DNA of 64,000 nt from positions 145,001 through 209,000 of the forward strand of contig WBZZ01005239.1 in the NCBI GenBank assembly GCA_019918135.1. Direction: 5' to 3'. The notes under the pieces are model-generated. The model had not been told where the DNA came from. It did not search any database and saw only the letters and a list, made by a program, of their open reading frames with translations. Position numbers and translations under genes: made by a program. Of this stretch, positions 43,160-54,142 are shown one piece after another (the first letter of the stretch is position 1; each line of letters opens with the position of its first letter). Source of the DNA: Paulinella micropora. Its lineage: Eukaryota > Cercozoa > Imbricatea > Euglyphida > Paulinellidae.

Positions 43160-44480
43160 TCAACAGGAGAGAAAGGAAAGAAGCGAAAAAGACAGGCAGA
43201 GAGGCAGAGAGAAAGAAAAGAAAGTAAAAAAGAAAAGAGAGAAAGGAAGGATAACCAAGTGTAAGGGTAAGAGAAAAGAAAAAAAGGCGGAAAAAAAAGA
43301 AAGGAAAGAACTTGAAGAAATCCAAGAGAGAGAGAAAGAGAGAGGGAGGGAGAGAAAGAAAGAAAAGAACTGACAAAGAAAAGAAAGAAAGGATTATCAA
43401 GTGTAAGGGCAATAACAAAGGAAAGAACTCAAGAGAGGGAGACTCGGAGAGAAAAGAAAACGAAAAAGAAAAGACAGGCAGAGGCAGAGAAAAAGAAAAG
43501 AAAGTAAAAAAGAAAGAAAAGAACAAAGAAAAGAAAAGAAGAAAAGAGAGAAAGGAAGGATTACCAAGTGTAAGGGCAAGAAAAAGAGAGGAAAGAAAAA
43601 AGGAGGAAAGAAAAGAGAAAAAAGAAAGGAAAGAAAAGAAAGGAGAGAAAAGACAAAGAAAAGAAAGGATTACCAAGTGTGGGCAAGAGAAAGAGAAAAA
43701 GAAAGAGAAAAGAAAAAAGGTGGAAAGAAAAGAGAAAAAAGAAAGGAAAGAAAAGAGAGAGAGAGACAGAGAGAGAGAGAGATCGAAAGAAAGAAAGAAA
43801 GAAACGAAAGAGAAGAAAGAGAAGAAAGAGAACAAAAGAAAATAAAAAAGAAAAGAGAGAAAAGAGAAAAGAGAAGAAAGAAAGAAAAGAGAGAAAAGAA
43901 AGAAAGAAAGGAAGGATTACAAAGTATGAGGGCAAATGAAAGAAAGAAAGAAAGAAAAGACAAGAAAAGAAAAGAAAAGAAAAAAGAAAGAGAACAAAGA
44001 AAAGAAAACGAATGGAACGAAAAGAGTTCTGAAATTCAAAGAAGGAAGCAAGAAGACGAGACAGAGAGAGACTTTGTGTGTGTGTGTGAGAGAGAGAGAG
44101 AGAGTATACGAGAAGGATAGAAAAAAAAAGAGAAAAAAGAAAGGAAGAAAAGAAAGAAAAGAAAAGAAGAAAGAAAAGAAGAGAAAAGAAGAAAGAAAAG
44201 AAAAGATAGAAGGATTACCAAGTGTAAGGGCAAGAGAAAGAGAAAAAGAAAAGAGAAAAGAAAAAAAGGCGGAAAGAAAAGAGAAAAAAAGGAAAGAAGA
44301 GAGAGAGAGATCGAAAGAAAGAAAGAAAGAGAAGAAAGAGAAGAAATAGAAGAAAAGAAAGAAATAAAAAAAGAAAAAAGAGAGAAAATAAAAAAGAGAG
44401 AAAAGAGAGAAAAGAGAGAAAAGAGAGAGAGAAAAGAAGGGACGGATTACAAAGTATGAGGGCAAAAGAAAGAAAGGAAG
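43160..44480. repeat. Purine-rich low-complexity tract with degenerate tandem units
   Basis: Almost only A and G on the plus strand for about 1.3 kb. It is punctuated by GGATTACCAAGTGTAAGGGC-like marks at about 43250, 43390, 43558, 43669, 43914, 44213 and 44446. Open frames in it are compositional. Confidence 0.85.
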
Positions 44481-44489
44481 AGAAGAACT

Positions 44490-45177
44490 GCGAAAGAAGA
44501 GAAGACCTGTTGTCAGTCCGACGCGACGCGGAAAGCCATCCAAGCTCCTGGCTGAAAAAAAAAAAAAGAAGATTCAACAAAGAAAGCCGAAAAGACCTGA
44601 GTTCTGACCTGTTCTTGAGTCGGATGAGATGTCGACGTACCTGTGACACACAACATGGTGAAGATAGCAAGAACAAACACCTACCAACGACCCTCCCTTG
44701 GCCGGTTTGAATGCACCCACAAACAGGAAGCACGCAGCTGTCCGGCCAAAAATCTGTTTACAAAAAAGGCAGCCAGGAAGAATTGGTGCCCCCCAATATC
44801 ATTCTTTTTTTATTTGCTTTCTTTTGTTCTATTTCTTCTCTTTCTTCTCTTTCTTCTCTTTCGTTTCTTTCGTTTCTTTCTTTCAATCTCTCTCTCTCTT
44901 TTCTTTTCTCTTCTTTCCTCTTTCATTACACTCAGTTGTAAAAACAGTGTTTTTAAAAATAATAAAACCTTTTCTGTAGCATGTACATGCAGGATCTTTG
45001 ACTAGTGAAAAAAAACAAACTATTAGTGATTAGTAATTCCTGGGAAAGTTTGATTCTGTAACAGTACTATATAAAATAAAAATTATGTACGGTAGGCTCT
45101 GCCATGACTGGCCATGGTTTCAGTCGCGTCTCTATTTCATGATTATTAATTAACATCCACTACGATACCGGATAGGT
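44490..45177. other. Intergenic, no gene seen
   Basis: Mixed unique sequence with a CT-rich tract at about 44800-44930 that mirrors the purine tract. No convincing coding region. Confidence 0.45.
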
Positions 45178-45840
45178 TCAATGCATGCATTGAAACATTT
45201 TCAATGCATGCATTGAACTTTTTTCAATGCATGCATTGAAGTTTTTTTGAATGCATGCATTAACTTTCAATGCATGCATTGAAACAATGATATAAAATTT
45301 TTCAATGCATGCATCAGATTTTTTGAATGCATACATTGAAATTTCAATGCATGCATCGTTGTTAGCCATGCATGCATTGAAAATCAGCATTGTCAGCCTA
45401 GTCAACACGCAGGGTGTTTAATAAAAATACAGGAGTCAGGAGTCAACGATTTCAATGCATGGATTGAAGAACTTTCAATGCATACATTGAAAAAGATTCA
45501 ATGCATGCATTGAAATTTTAATGCACCATGCATTGAAATTTCAACGCATGCATTGAAAACAATTCAATGCACACATAGAAAGTTCAATGTATCATGCATT
45601 CAAATTTCAACGCATGCATTGAAAACAATTCAATGCATGCATTGAAATTTCAATGCATCATGCATTGAAACCTCAATGCATGCATTGAAATTTCAATGCA
45701 TCATGCATTGAGATTTCAATGCATGCATTGAATTATTTTCAATGCATGCAGTGAAATATCAATGCACGTGTCAAATGCATGCATTGAGATTTCAATGCAA
45801 ATGCATTGAAATCTCAATGCATGCATCGAATTAAAACTTT
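45178..45840. repeat. CAATGCATGCATTG palindrome cluster
   Basis: More than 20 words of the 14-bp palindrome or one-base variants, including CAATGCATcATGCATTG forms, separated by short A/T spacers such as AAATTT. Confidence 0.9.
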
Positions 45841-46042
45841 AATGCCGGCAGTATGCAGGCAGAATTCAAAGTAAATTACTTCATCACTAGCATACAGATT
45901 TTTTTAAAGTTACCATTCTGATTTTTGAAAGGCCATCATTTGCTTTTTTTATTATTATTATTTCTTATTCTTGTTTTGTAGTTTTGGTGTTGCATTTGAT
46001 TTCCAATCACTATCCCAATCCACCACCTTCTCGCTAGGCCTT

Positions 46043-46750
46043 CTACTTCGTTTTCCAAGTCTTTCTTCTGGCTGTCCTTTTGGTATTTTCATAATACCAC
46101 TTTTCTCTTTCATTTTTTTTCTTACTTTGCTCTTTACTAACTATGTTATGTGCTTGACTTTTTGCTGCCCCTTTTGCTTCCACTCTTGCTTGACCTTTTC
46201 CTTTAGTACTTTGCGCTGGCCTCCTTGCGCACCTGATGAAGTCATCTACATGCTTCCTTGACATTATGAGGCGGTGCAAACTTCTGAAAATCTGTTGTTT
46301 CTGAATAAACTAACATACTAACTATCCCTAACTCTCTGCTTGTCTCTGTCCTGGGCTCTCTACCCTTCAGCGAGTTACGGTTCCCCCCCGGCCAGCTGCC
46401 TGACTGTTTAACCCCTACCACAAGCTCGTTCTCTCCAAGAAACTCACCTGGTGCACCATTAACCGTGCTCGTGAACTTGCCGTCATCCATGATGTGCAGT
46501 TCCAGCGGGGGGTGCACGTCAGTAACTGCATTTATGAGGTGACACTGCTAACACAGCAAATAATTCAGCAACATGGATTGTGGCAAGGATAGCAACTATC
46601 GCTGCCAACAAACTAACACAAATCTTTCTGACGCAGAGGTGCAAGATATGGAAAGCCCTGATCTATGTCCGTACATAATAAAACCCGCTCTGCTCATGAA
46701 GTCAAAAGTCCTCCTATGTCCCTGCGGGCGCCTACACTCATCTGCAATGC
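46043..46750 (-). CDS. Downstream exons of a host gene, unresolved
   Basis: On the minus strand beyond the methyltransferase-like frame are open segments that read like exons. The first is 'DECRRPQGHRRTFDFMSRAGFIMYGHRS' (in the 46750-46600 interval, after a pyrimidine-rich acceptor TTTGCATTGCAG). Then come 'MDDGKFTSTVNGAPGEFLGE' (46517-46242) and a Lys/Arg-rich tail (46279-46043). They may be the 3' part of the same gene, but junction phases do not all agree. No family is recognised. A sequence similar to the first segment recurs near 48360-48432. Confidence 0.3.
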
Positions 46751-46763
46751 AAACATGCCTGAC

Positions 46764-47387
46764 TTAGGTATTATTGCGTATGTATTCTAGAACAACGACT
46801 TTCTCGCTAGCTGTCCACCCTGTCCAGAACAAGTAAATGGTGACCAATCCGTGCCAACGATAAAATTGGAAATACCGTTTCAGCCCGACAAGGTCCTGCA
46901 CTTGCGTGTTCCATAAAATTTGAGGATCTGATTGTGTCCACAAGTCCCAATACTGACTAGCAGCCCTTAGTTTGCGTGCATTTCCGATCCGTAAAGACCA
47001 CTGTTCTCTAAAATCGCTTTGCTCTAGTCCCGTCACTTTTGCAAACCCAAACACCATGGCTGCTACTAAAACATGCCCTCGACCACAACCTATATCCAAA
47101 AATATGCTCTTCTTTCTATCAGCAAGTGGCACACTGTCCAATACAGCCAGCACCCCCTGGAGAGTCAAAGTTCCCTCCACGCCTCGCGGGGAAACTTGAA
47201 TCTTATCTATACTATGCCTAAAAGCTTTTATCATAGCTGCAACTTCTTTCGTTTTCCAGTCATTAGGGTTAGGACAGAGTAGTAAAGTTGGGCTCTCTGT
47301 GCCACAGGAGTGATAATTCAACAGCGTAAAGCTGTTCGCCTGTCGACAAGCACTTTTAGTGCAAGTCCATCGCGGCAGCGTTCGCAT
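46764..47387 (-). CDS. Class I SAM-dependent methyltransferase-like protein (Dot1-like fold)
   Basis: 207 residues. 'KSIFLDIGCGRGHVLVAAMVFG' holds the SAM-binding motif I (D-x-G-x-G-x-G) near residue 97, followed by 'KVTGLEQSD' as the acidic motif II. Near the C terminus 'VTIYLFWTGWTASEK' has the strand-plus-Trp form seen after the catalytic loop in Dot1-like and related methyltransferases. The substrate is unknown. An upstream (GA)n tract and a 20-bp direct repeat (47280-47300 and 47505-47525) suggest a disturbed 5' end. It could be one exon of a longer gene. Confidence 0.5.
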   Translation of the reverse strand: MRTLPRWTCTKSACRQANSFTLLNYHSCGTESPTLLLCPNPNDWKTKEVAAMIKAFRHSIDKIQVSPRGVEGTLTLQGVLAVLDSVPLADRKKSIFLDIGCGRGHVLVAAMVFGFAKVTGLEQSDFREQWSLRIGNARKLRAASQYWDLWTQSDPQILWNTQVQDLVGLKRYFQFYRWHGLVTIYLFWTGWTASEKVVVLEYIRNNT

Positions 47388-47422
47388 GACTGCTCGCTTC
47401 GCCTAGTCAAAGAGACAGAACA

Positions 47423-47426
<4 letters not shown>

Positions 47427-47501
<75 letters not shown>
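47427..47501. repeat. (CT)n microsatellite
   Basis: Pure CT of about 75 bp, flanked by two copies of TAGTAAAGTTGGGCTCTCT. Confidence 0.95.
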
Positions 47502-47659
47502 AGGGTAGTAAAGTTGGGCTCTCTCCAGATATGTCGACCCGCCTTTGATACTTGTGTCACGGCAGCAATGTGACACGCGCATCTGAATCAATATGATGAT
47601 GTGCGCGTCACATTGCCGACGAGCATCGTTTCGCGAGGAGACTCTCATTCCCTCAGATT

Positions 47660-48045
47660 TCACTGCTTGCATTGAAATTTCCCTGCAGCGAGCATTGAAA
47701 TTTCAATGCATGCATGGAAATCACTTTTCACCTTTGAATGCATGCATCAAAATTTCAATGCATCCTGCATTGGAATTTCAATGCATGCATTGAAATCAAT
47801 TTTCAGATTCCAATGCATGCATTGAAACTCCAATGCAGGATGCATTGAAATTTCAATGCATGCATTGAAAACTGAAAAATGATTTCAATGCATGCATTGA
47901 GATTTCAATGCATGCATTGAAAACTGAAAAATGATTTTAATGCATGCATTGAAATTTCAATGCATGATGCATATTGCATTTTCAATGCATGCATTGAAAG
48001 GTGAAAAGTAATTTCAATGCATGCATTGAAATTTCAATGCATCCT
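47660..48045. repeat. CAATGCATGCATTG palindrome cluster
   Basis: About 15 words with spacers such as AAATTT and CTGAAAAATGATTT. Confidence 0.85.
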
Positions 48046-48235
48046 CATGGGGTGACGGTGTTCCACGCCATACATCCAGCTGTTTACCACATTTTTCACG
48101 CAGCCAAGCCACACACATCTTGCCATAGTAAATAGTAATACATTGTCCCAAAAAATCTGCAACAAAGAACAAAGAACAACCACTCCCCTAATTTCAATCG
48201 CGACACAGTTTGGCTGAGAGCTATGCTGCGCAAAT

Positions 48236-48285
48236 CCCCCCCCCCCCCCCCCCCCCCCCCCTGCCGCCCCCCCCCCCCCCCCCCC
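48236..48285. repeat. Poly-C tract pair
   Basis: Two C homopolymers (about 26 and 19) split by TGCCG; length is likely assembly-sensitive. Confidence 0.9.
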
Positions 48286-48434
48286 TGACAGCTATGCTGG
48301 CCTCTTATGCAGCCGGGGCCCATAAGCCTTCCGACCGCGCCTTCAGTACTCTGCTTCTTACTTCATCAGTACATAATAAAACCCGCTCTCTTCATGAATT
48401 CAAATGTCCGCCTATGTCCCTGCGGGAGCCTACA

Positions 48435-48640
48435 AGCGAGCATTGAGATTTCAATGCTTGCATTGAAATCACTTTTAAGATTTCAATGCATGCATTGAAA
48501 TTTCAATGCTCGCTGCATTGAAATCTTAATGCTCGCTGCATTGAAATTTCAATGCATGCATTGAAAGCTTAAAAGTGATTTCAATGCATGCACTGAAATT
48601 TCAATGTTCACTGCATTGAAATTTCAATGCAAGCATTGAA
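48435..48640. repeat. CAATGCATGCATTG palindrome cluster, with CGAGCATTG variants
   Basis: Words alternate between GCATGCATTG and GCTCGCTGCATTG forms, then run into a (GA)n tract at 48643. Confidence 0.8.
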
Positions 48641-48642
<2 letters not shown>

Positions 48643-48696
<54 letters not shown>

Positions 48697-48890
48697 GCAA
48701 GCAACGAAAAAGGCAGCTGTAGGAATTCGACGAGAGTTTTTTATTAAGGAGACCTCATTAGGTTTCCTTCCTCGTCGAACTCTTAGTAACGCAGCGGAGG
48801 GAGAGAGAGAGAGAGAAAGAGAAAGAGAGAGAGAGAAAGAGAGAGAGAGAGATAAATAGAGATAGAGATAGGGAGAAAGAAAGATAGATG

Positions 48891-48962
<72 letters not shown>
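48643..48962. repeat. (GA)n and (GATA)n microsatellites
   Basis: (GA)n at 48643-48693 and 48800-48850. GATA/TAGA tetranucleotides at 48873-48962. Confidence 0.9.
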
Positions 48963-48964
<2 letters not shown>

Positions 48965-48989
48965 GCGTCGTCTACTATGACTGGCAGAG

Positions 48990-49312
48990 GATTTTCAAAA
49001 AATCCTAGCGAGCGCAATACTTGAGTTTTTCTAAAATTCTTTTTGCATTCGACGCGCCTTGATGAGCTCTATAAAATTCTTGTGTAGGAAGTTGCGAGCA
49101 CCTTCGGGGCGCATGTCAAAATTTCAAAAAACTATCTGTCTATCTATCTATCTTTCTATGTACGTCACCTTGATATTTCAAGGTATACCTTGGAATATCA
49201 AGGTATACCTTGATATTGCAATGTATACCTTGAATAGTTCAAGGTAGACTTTGACTATTTCAAGGTATACATTGACTATTTCAAGGTATACCTTGGATAT
49301 GTAAGGTAAACA
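48990..49312. repeat. Single arm of the large inverted repeat plus AAGGTATACCTT words
   Basis: 48990-49200 matches the right arm of 41787-42209 (GCATTCGACGCG...GATGAGCTCTAT...GGGGCGCATGTCAAAATTTC). Several AAGGTATACC words follow to 49305. Confidence 0.8.
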
Positions 49313-49361
<49 letters not shown>

Positions 49362-49387
49362 GAGAGAGAAAGAGGGGGGGGGGGGGA
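49313..49387. repeat. (TAGA)n and poly-G tract
   Basis: About 12 TAGA units, then GA, then a G run at 49374-49386. Confidence 0.9.
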
Positions 49388-49902
49388 GGGACAGTTGGCG
49401 CTTTGAACCTGGTTTTCCATGGCATTGACAACAAGTACAGAAGTCATGCCCTAACAAGTGCAGAGGATTCAAGTCCTACGAAGACCTAATTAAATACATA
49501 TAAGCAATGCAGGCCAAGACGGTTGTCAATTGCACGACGCCATCAGCTGCAAAGTACTGCAAAGTGCATTGACAACAGGTAAGAGAATTTTGACACCAAG
49601 AGACAAGACACTACACTTACTCTCTCCTGTAACGGTTTTTGCTTTGACACTATCTTCGGTGCCAAAAGCACGCAGGGTTTTTTCTGAAAAAATTTTGATG
49701 GGGGTCACGAAACACCACAAAGCAAACAACAATTACCACAAAGCAAACAGCAATCACGATAGATAAGGGGAACTTCGTGCTTGTAGTGGCGACTGCAAGA
49801 CTGTTGATCATGCACGAAAGTGACACTGGCTTTTTGGAAGTCACAGGTGTCCGGCTCATCATAAATCAGAAATAGGAAGTCATAAGTGTCCGGCTCAGCA
49901 CT
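49388..49902. other. Intergenic, no gene seen
   Basis: Unique sequence with two copies of CACAAAGCAAACA and repeated GTGTCCGGCTCA words near 49848 and 49888. No convincing coding frame. Confidence 0.4.
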
Positions 49903-50025
49903 GCATTGAAATTTCAATGCATGCATTGAAATAGGTAATTCAATGCATGCATTGATAAGCACTGCATTGAAATTTCAATGCATGCATTGACATAGGTACT
50001 TCAATGCATGCATTGATAAACAACA
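49903..50025. repeat. CAATGCATGCATTG palindrome cluster
   Basis: Six words in two near-identical blocks of about 65 bp (GCACTGCATTGAAATTTCAA...). Confidence 0.85.
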
Positions 50026-50155
50026 TATTTTCGGAAATCATAAGTGTCCGGCTCATCACACTTTTCGGAAGTCACAAGTGTCCGGCTCATCAAAAATCAG
50101 AAATAGTTCGTTTGGTCGTTTGGTCTTGTTTGTTTATTTGAGTACTTATTTTGTT

Positions 50156-50156
<1 letters not shown>

Positions 50157-50247
<91 letters not shown>
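50157..50247. repeat. (ATT)n microsatellite
   Basis: About 30 ATT units. Confidence 0.95.
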
Positions 50248-50414
50248 GGAATAACCTCGGCTTAGTGCAGTCTTGCCCTCAGGAGCTCCATCGGTGGCCC
50301 CGATCATCAGGCGAGAGACTGACACGGGGGGGTGGAGGACCTCGAACAAGGGTATTGGAGGCTTATGTCCGTTGAGGATATGCCATTAGCTGCATCAGTA
50401 CGCCTCAGATATAG
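50248..50414 (+). repeat. Unclassified 490-bp interspersed repeat, 3' third only
   Basis: Matches the last 167 bp of 61481-61963 (GGAATAACCTCGGC...CGCCTCAGATATAG). It is again followed by (ATT)n and a SINE. Confidence 0.85.
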
Positions 50415-50419
50415 TATTA

Positions 50420-50515
<96 letters not shown>

Positions 50516-50517
50516 GT
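50415..50517. repeat. (ATT)n microsatellite
   Basis: About 33 units with one GTT, joining the repeat to SINE 50518. Confidence 0.95.
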
Positions 50518-50786
50518 GGACACCGTGATAGCCCAGTGGTCAAGTTCTACCATCTGGGCCCTGTCGCCAGTTCGATTCCCGTCGGTGCCACCAGTATTTT
50601 CATTGAACATACCGCTCCGTCTGGACCAGTATTTTCATTGAACATACCGGTCCGTCTGGAAGTGTTGGAACTGCCCTTGCGGGGGTGTCATTAGAGCTTA
50701 TCGTCAATTCTTCGTACTCCCCTCACGGGTGAGACGATGGAGGCGCATGTGCAGAAATGCATCAGCCATTGACAGAGAAGCACTAT
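50518..50786 (+). mobile_element. tRNA-derived SINE, two-core subfamily
   Basis: tRNA-like head with A and B boxes, two 33-bp cores, the AGAAATGCAT body variant and a short (ATT)n tail. Confidence 0.88.
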
Positions 50787-51470
50787 TATTATTATTATTA
50801 TTATTTTTTTTCTTTCGTTCTCTTTTCCATCTGTCAACTACATGTTTTTGTTCATAGCGGCTTGTGCTACTTATTTCCTTGTTTGTATTTTTTCATGTTG
50901 CTTACGACAATTCCCACCACCTGCACCGCAAACTCTCTCTCTCTCTCTCTCTCTCCCTCTCTCCCTCCCCCCCCCCCCCCCTCCCCCCTCCCTCTCTCTC
51001 TCTGTCTCTCTCTGTCTCTCTCTCTCTCTCCCTCCATATATGTATATATATACATATATATATATATACATATATATATACATATATATATACATATATG
51101 TACATATATGTACATATACATATATATATGTATATATATATATAACATACATACATACATACATACATTGATACATTGATACATTGATACATACATAGAT
51201 ACATACATAGATACATGCATACATTCTTAAAGCATACATAAATACATACACACATACATAAATACATAAATACATACATACATACAAACATAGTAAATAC
51301 ATACACACATACATACATACATACATACATACACACACATATATACACACATACATAAATACATACATACATACATACATACATACATACATACATACAT
51401 AAATTCATACATACAAACCCGCGTGCATACGTATACATACATACATACATACATACATACATACGTTTCG
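50787..51470. repeat. Low-complexity CT, TATA and CATA tracts
   Basis: (CT)n and C runs at 50932-51030, (ATAT/TACA)n at 51036-51145, CATA tetranucleotides at 51148-51465. Open frames here are compositional. Confidence 0.85.
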
Positions 51471-51699
51471 GACCACCTTGCACGCTGCCACGCCCGGAAC
51501 TGAAGATGCATGCTTGGCACAAACGTCACGCAGCAAGGGTGCATGATGCAAATCAGGCACTCAGGCCTGGCCAGCGCGCGCGGCACTCACGAGGTCATCA
51601 CTAGCCTTGTCTTACCCAGCTGCAATCAGAAACTCTTTGCCTAAATCTTGCAACTAATATCTTGCCTGCTTTGAAATTTCCACTCATGCATTTAAGTCA

Positions 51700-51860
51700 C
51701 TGCGAAATCTTCAATACATGCATTGAAATTTCAAGGCATTCTGCATTGAAATTTCAATGCATGCATTGAAGTCACTTGCAAATTTTCAATGCATGCATTG
51801 AAATTTCAATGCATTGTGCATTGAAATTTCTATGCATTCTGCATGGAAATGTCCGTGCAC
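51700..51860. repeat. CAATGCATGCATTG palindrome cluster, degenerate
   Basis: About seven words with variants such as CAATGCATTGTGCATTG. Confidence 0.75.
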
Positions 51861-51932
51861 TCTGTGAAACCTTTGCTGTTATACTGTGCAAGTGTTAAGT
51901 TCCGCGGCGCTTTGAGTGGTTTAGCAGATTAA

Positions 51933-52933
51933 GTGCAAGCTTTCGATCTGGAACACCAAGGAGGAGAACTTAAGAAGCAAGTGCACAATCTGAATCGCTC
52001 GGATGACACTTTCATGAACCGTTGGAGTAATGCAGCACCAATGTGGACCTTGCCCAGCTTGCGCCAGGCAAATCTTGACTTCAAGGATAAGCTGATCATG
52101 CCAGGCTTCCGTTCCGGCAAGAAGAACCTCAGCTACGCATGCAACGTCGAACTCAAAGACGTGGTTAACAACCTGATTTTCAGCCGAGTGCTCTTGTCGA
52201 AACCAAGGCATTTCGTGGAGCTGCAGGAGTTTATGGACAGCTGCTGGAGGCAGCTATCGGGTTGGCAAGGGTTGGGTCAGCATCCAGTACTGACCGCAGC
52301 AAACATCAAATTAGCAAAGTTTATGAGGTGCAAGGGATTCCTGATGAGGTCAACCAGGTCTGTAAGGGGTGAGCGCTTTGGGGGTGGCTGCTGCTTTCTC
52401 ACTGTTGAGAATATCAAGCAGACGTTCCCTCGCCGCTGCTGGGGAGTTACAGTGGCAGGCAGGTACGCAGCTGCAGTGCACTGGTATGCTCACAGCGTAT
52501 AATTGGTACGTGTGATTTGGCGAGAGTGGAACTTTTGCGCGCAAGAAAGCAAGATGATCACTTGTAGGTGGGCGATACATTCCCTATCCAACCATCCCTG
52601 ACTTTTGTTCCTGTCAGCTTTCTTTACCTTCCTTGCATCGTTGCTCCGGTTCCGAACACGCACACTCGATTCTATTTCATGGAATTAGATATCAGTGACT
52701 ATCTGCCACCGGAATTGAAAGAAGAAATCGATCGTCGTGAAGGAGAAGAAGATGACGAACAGAAAGAAGGCGTCGCAGAGGAAGAAGAAGTTCAAGAATT
52801 AGATGAAGAAGATGATGCTCAAGAAGAATTAGAAAAAGAAGAAGGAGAAGACATTATGATGACAGAAGTGAAGAAGAGGAAGGTGGAAGAAATGTATGAT
52901 GACAGAAATGAAGACGAAGTGGAGCAATATTAA
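51933..52933 (+). CDS. Unrecognised host gene, probably spliced, with acidic C terminus
   Basis: A first open segment (51933-52502) has a globular composition ('LRQANLDFKDKLIMPGFRSG', 'FVELQEFMDSCWRQLSGWQG'). A second (52568-52933) starts directly after an acceptor-like TTGTAG and ends in a strongly acidic tail (Glu/Asp runs) with 'EVKKRKVEEMYDDRN'. A donor-like GGGTGAGCG near 52369 and an acceptor-like ATCAAGCAG near 52420 suggest one or two introns, so the first segment may not run to 52502. No family is recognised; the acidic tail is typical of nuclear or chromatin proteins. Confidence 0.4.
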
Positions 52934-53029
52934 TGATCAAAAAAATTAAAATTTTAATTTACTGACTCGTTAAACGTGTTATTTACTTACTAGTTCAAGG
53001 CGTTCTTGGTATTAAAATGATTACACTGC

Positions 53030-53410
53030 ATGAAATTTTAATTCAGGCATTGAAAATCAATGCATGCAGTGAAATACTGCTCAATTGACATTTTAATGCA
53101 TGCATTGAAAATCAATGCACGAATTGATCTGTGCTGCATTGACATTTAAATGCATGCATTGAAAATCAATGCATGCATTGAAACACACATTTCTGTGCTG
53201 CATTGAAATTTTGATGCATGCATTGAAAATCAATGCATGGATTGAAACACACATTTCTGTGCTGCATTGACGTTTCAATGCATGCATTGATAAACATTTC
53301 CAGTGCATTGAAATGTCAATGCATTTCAATGCATCATGCATTGACGTTTCAATGCATGAATTGAAACTTCAATGCACTGCATTGAAATTTCAATGCATGC
53401 ATTGACATTA
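53030..53410. repeat. CAATGCATGCATTG palindrome cluster
   Basis: About 18 words, several in the paired form TGCATGCATTGAAAATCAATGC. Confidence 0.85.
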
Positions 53411-53429
53411 ACGTGTCATACTGATAAGT

Positions 53430-53935
53430 CCATGTTTCCAAATCTTGGACTCAAGATTACTGATCTTGGGAAATGATTGAAATCTTGGATTCAAGATTTC
53501 AATCTTGAAAACATGAAAAATATCTCAAATACAATTCTTAACATGTGTCCATGAAATAAATGTAAGACTCAAGATTAAATCTGTGTTCCAAGGTTTTATC
53601 ATATGTCCAAGATTGCTTCTGTGTTCCAAGGTTTTATCATATATCCAAGATAGCAATCTTGGACTCAAGATCAATGATCTTGGAGCAGTGATTGTACAAT
53701 CCTGGACACGTGCCTAGCCAAATCTCGGAAACGAGATTAAATCTCCAAGACTTTAATCTTGGAGTCAAGATTTTTTCTTATGTCCAAGATTTTTCCCTGT
53801 GTCCATGATTTTATCTTGGGTCCGTGATTTGGTCCGAGATTGAATATCATGAGTCCAAGATTTGTATCTTGGGTCCGGGATTTTGAATCATATCCCAAAA
53901 TTTTTGATCTCGGTTTCAAGAAAAAAAATCAAGGA
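53430..53935. repeat. AAGATT/AATCTT degenerate palindrome field
   Basis: Words such as AATCTTGGACTCAAGATT and GTCCAAGATT recur without fixed spacing. It resembles 42560-43040 and directly follows a TGCATGCA cluster. Confidence 0.7.
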
Positions 53936-53989
53936 ACTTAAGAAAAATCTGTAAACTTAACAAAAAATTCAGGTTTCAAGGTAAAGAAA

Positions 53990-54082
53990 TTAATACCTTG
54001 ATGCTTTTCAAGGTATACCTTGACCGTTTCAGGGTATATCTTGAATAAACGGGGTTGTAGTGTATTAGTACTACTACTACTT

Positions 54083-54140
<58 letters not shown>
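53990..54140. repeat. AAGGTATACCTT words and (CTA)n microsatellite
   Basis: AAGGTATACCTTG at about 54010-54024 and a variant nearby; (TAC)n at 54067-54140. Confidence 0.8.

Positions 54141-54142
<2 letters not shown>

Noticed and set aside
45178-45840. CRISPR-like spacing of TGCATGCA words
   Set aside because: The words are palindromes with 2-15 bp low-complexity spacers in eukaryotic DNA. There are no unique spacers of constant length and no cas genes.
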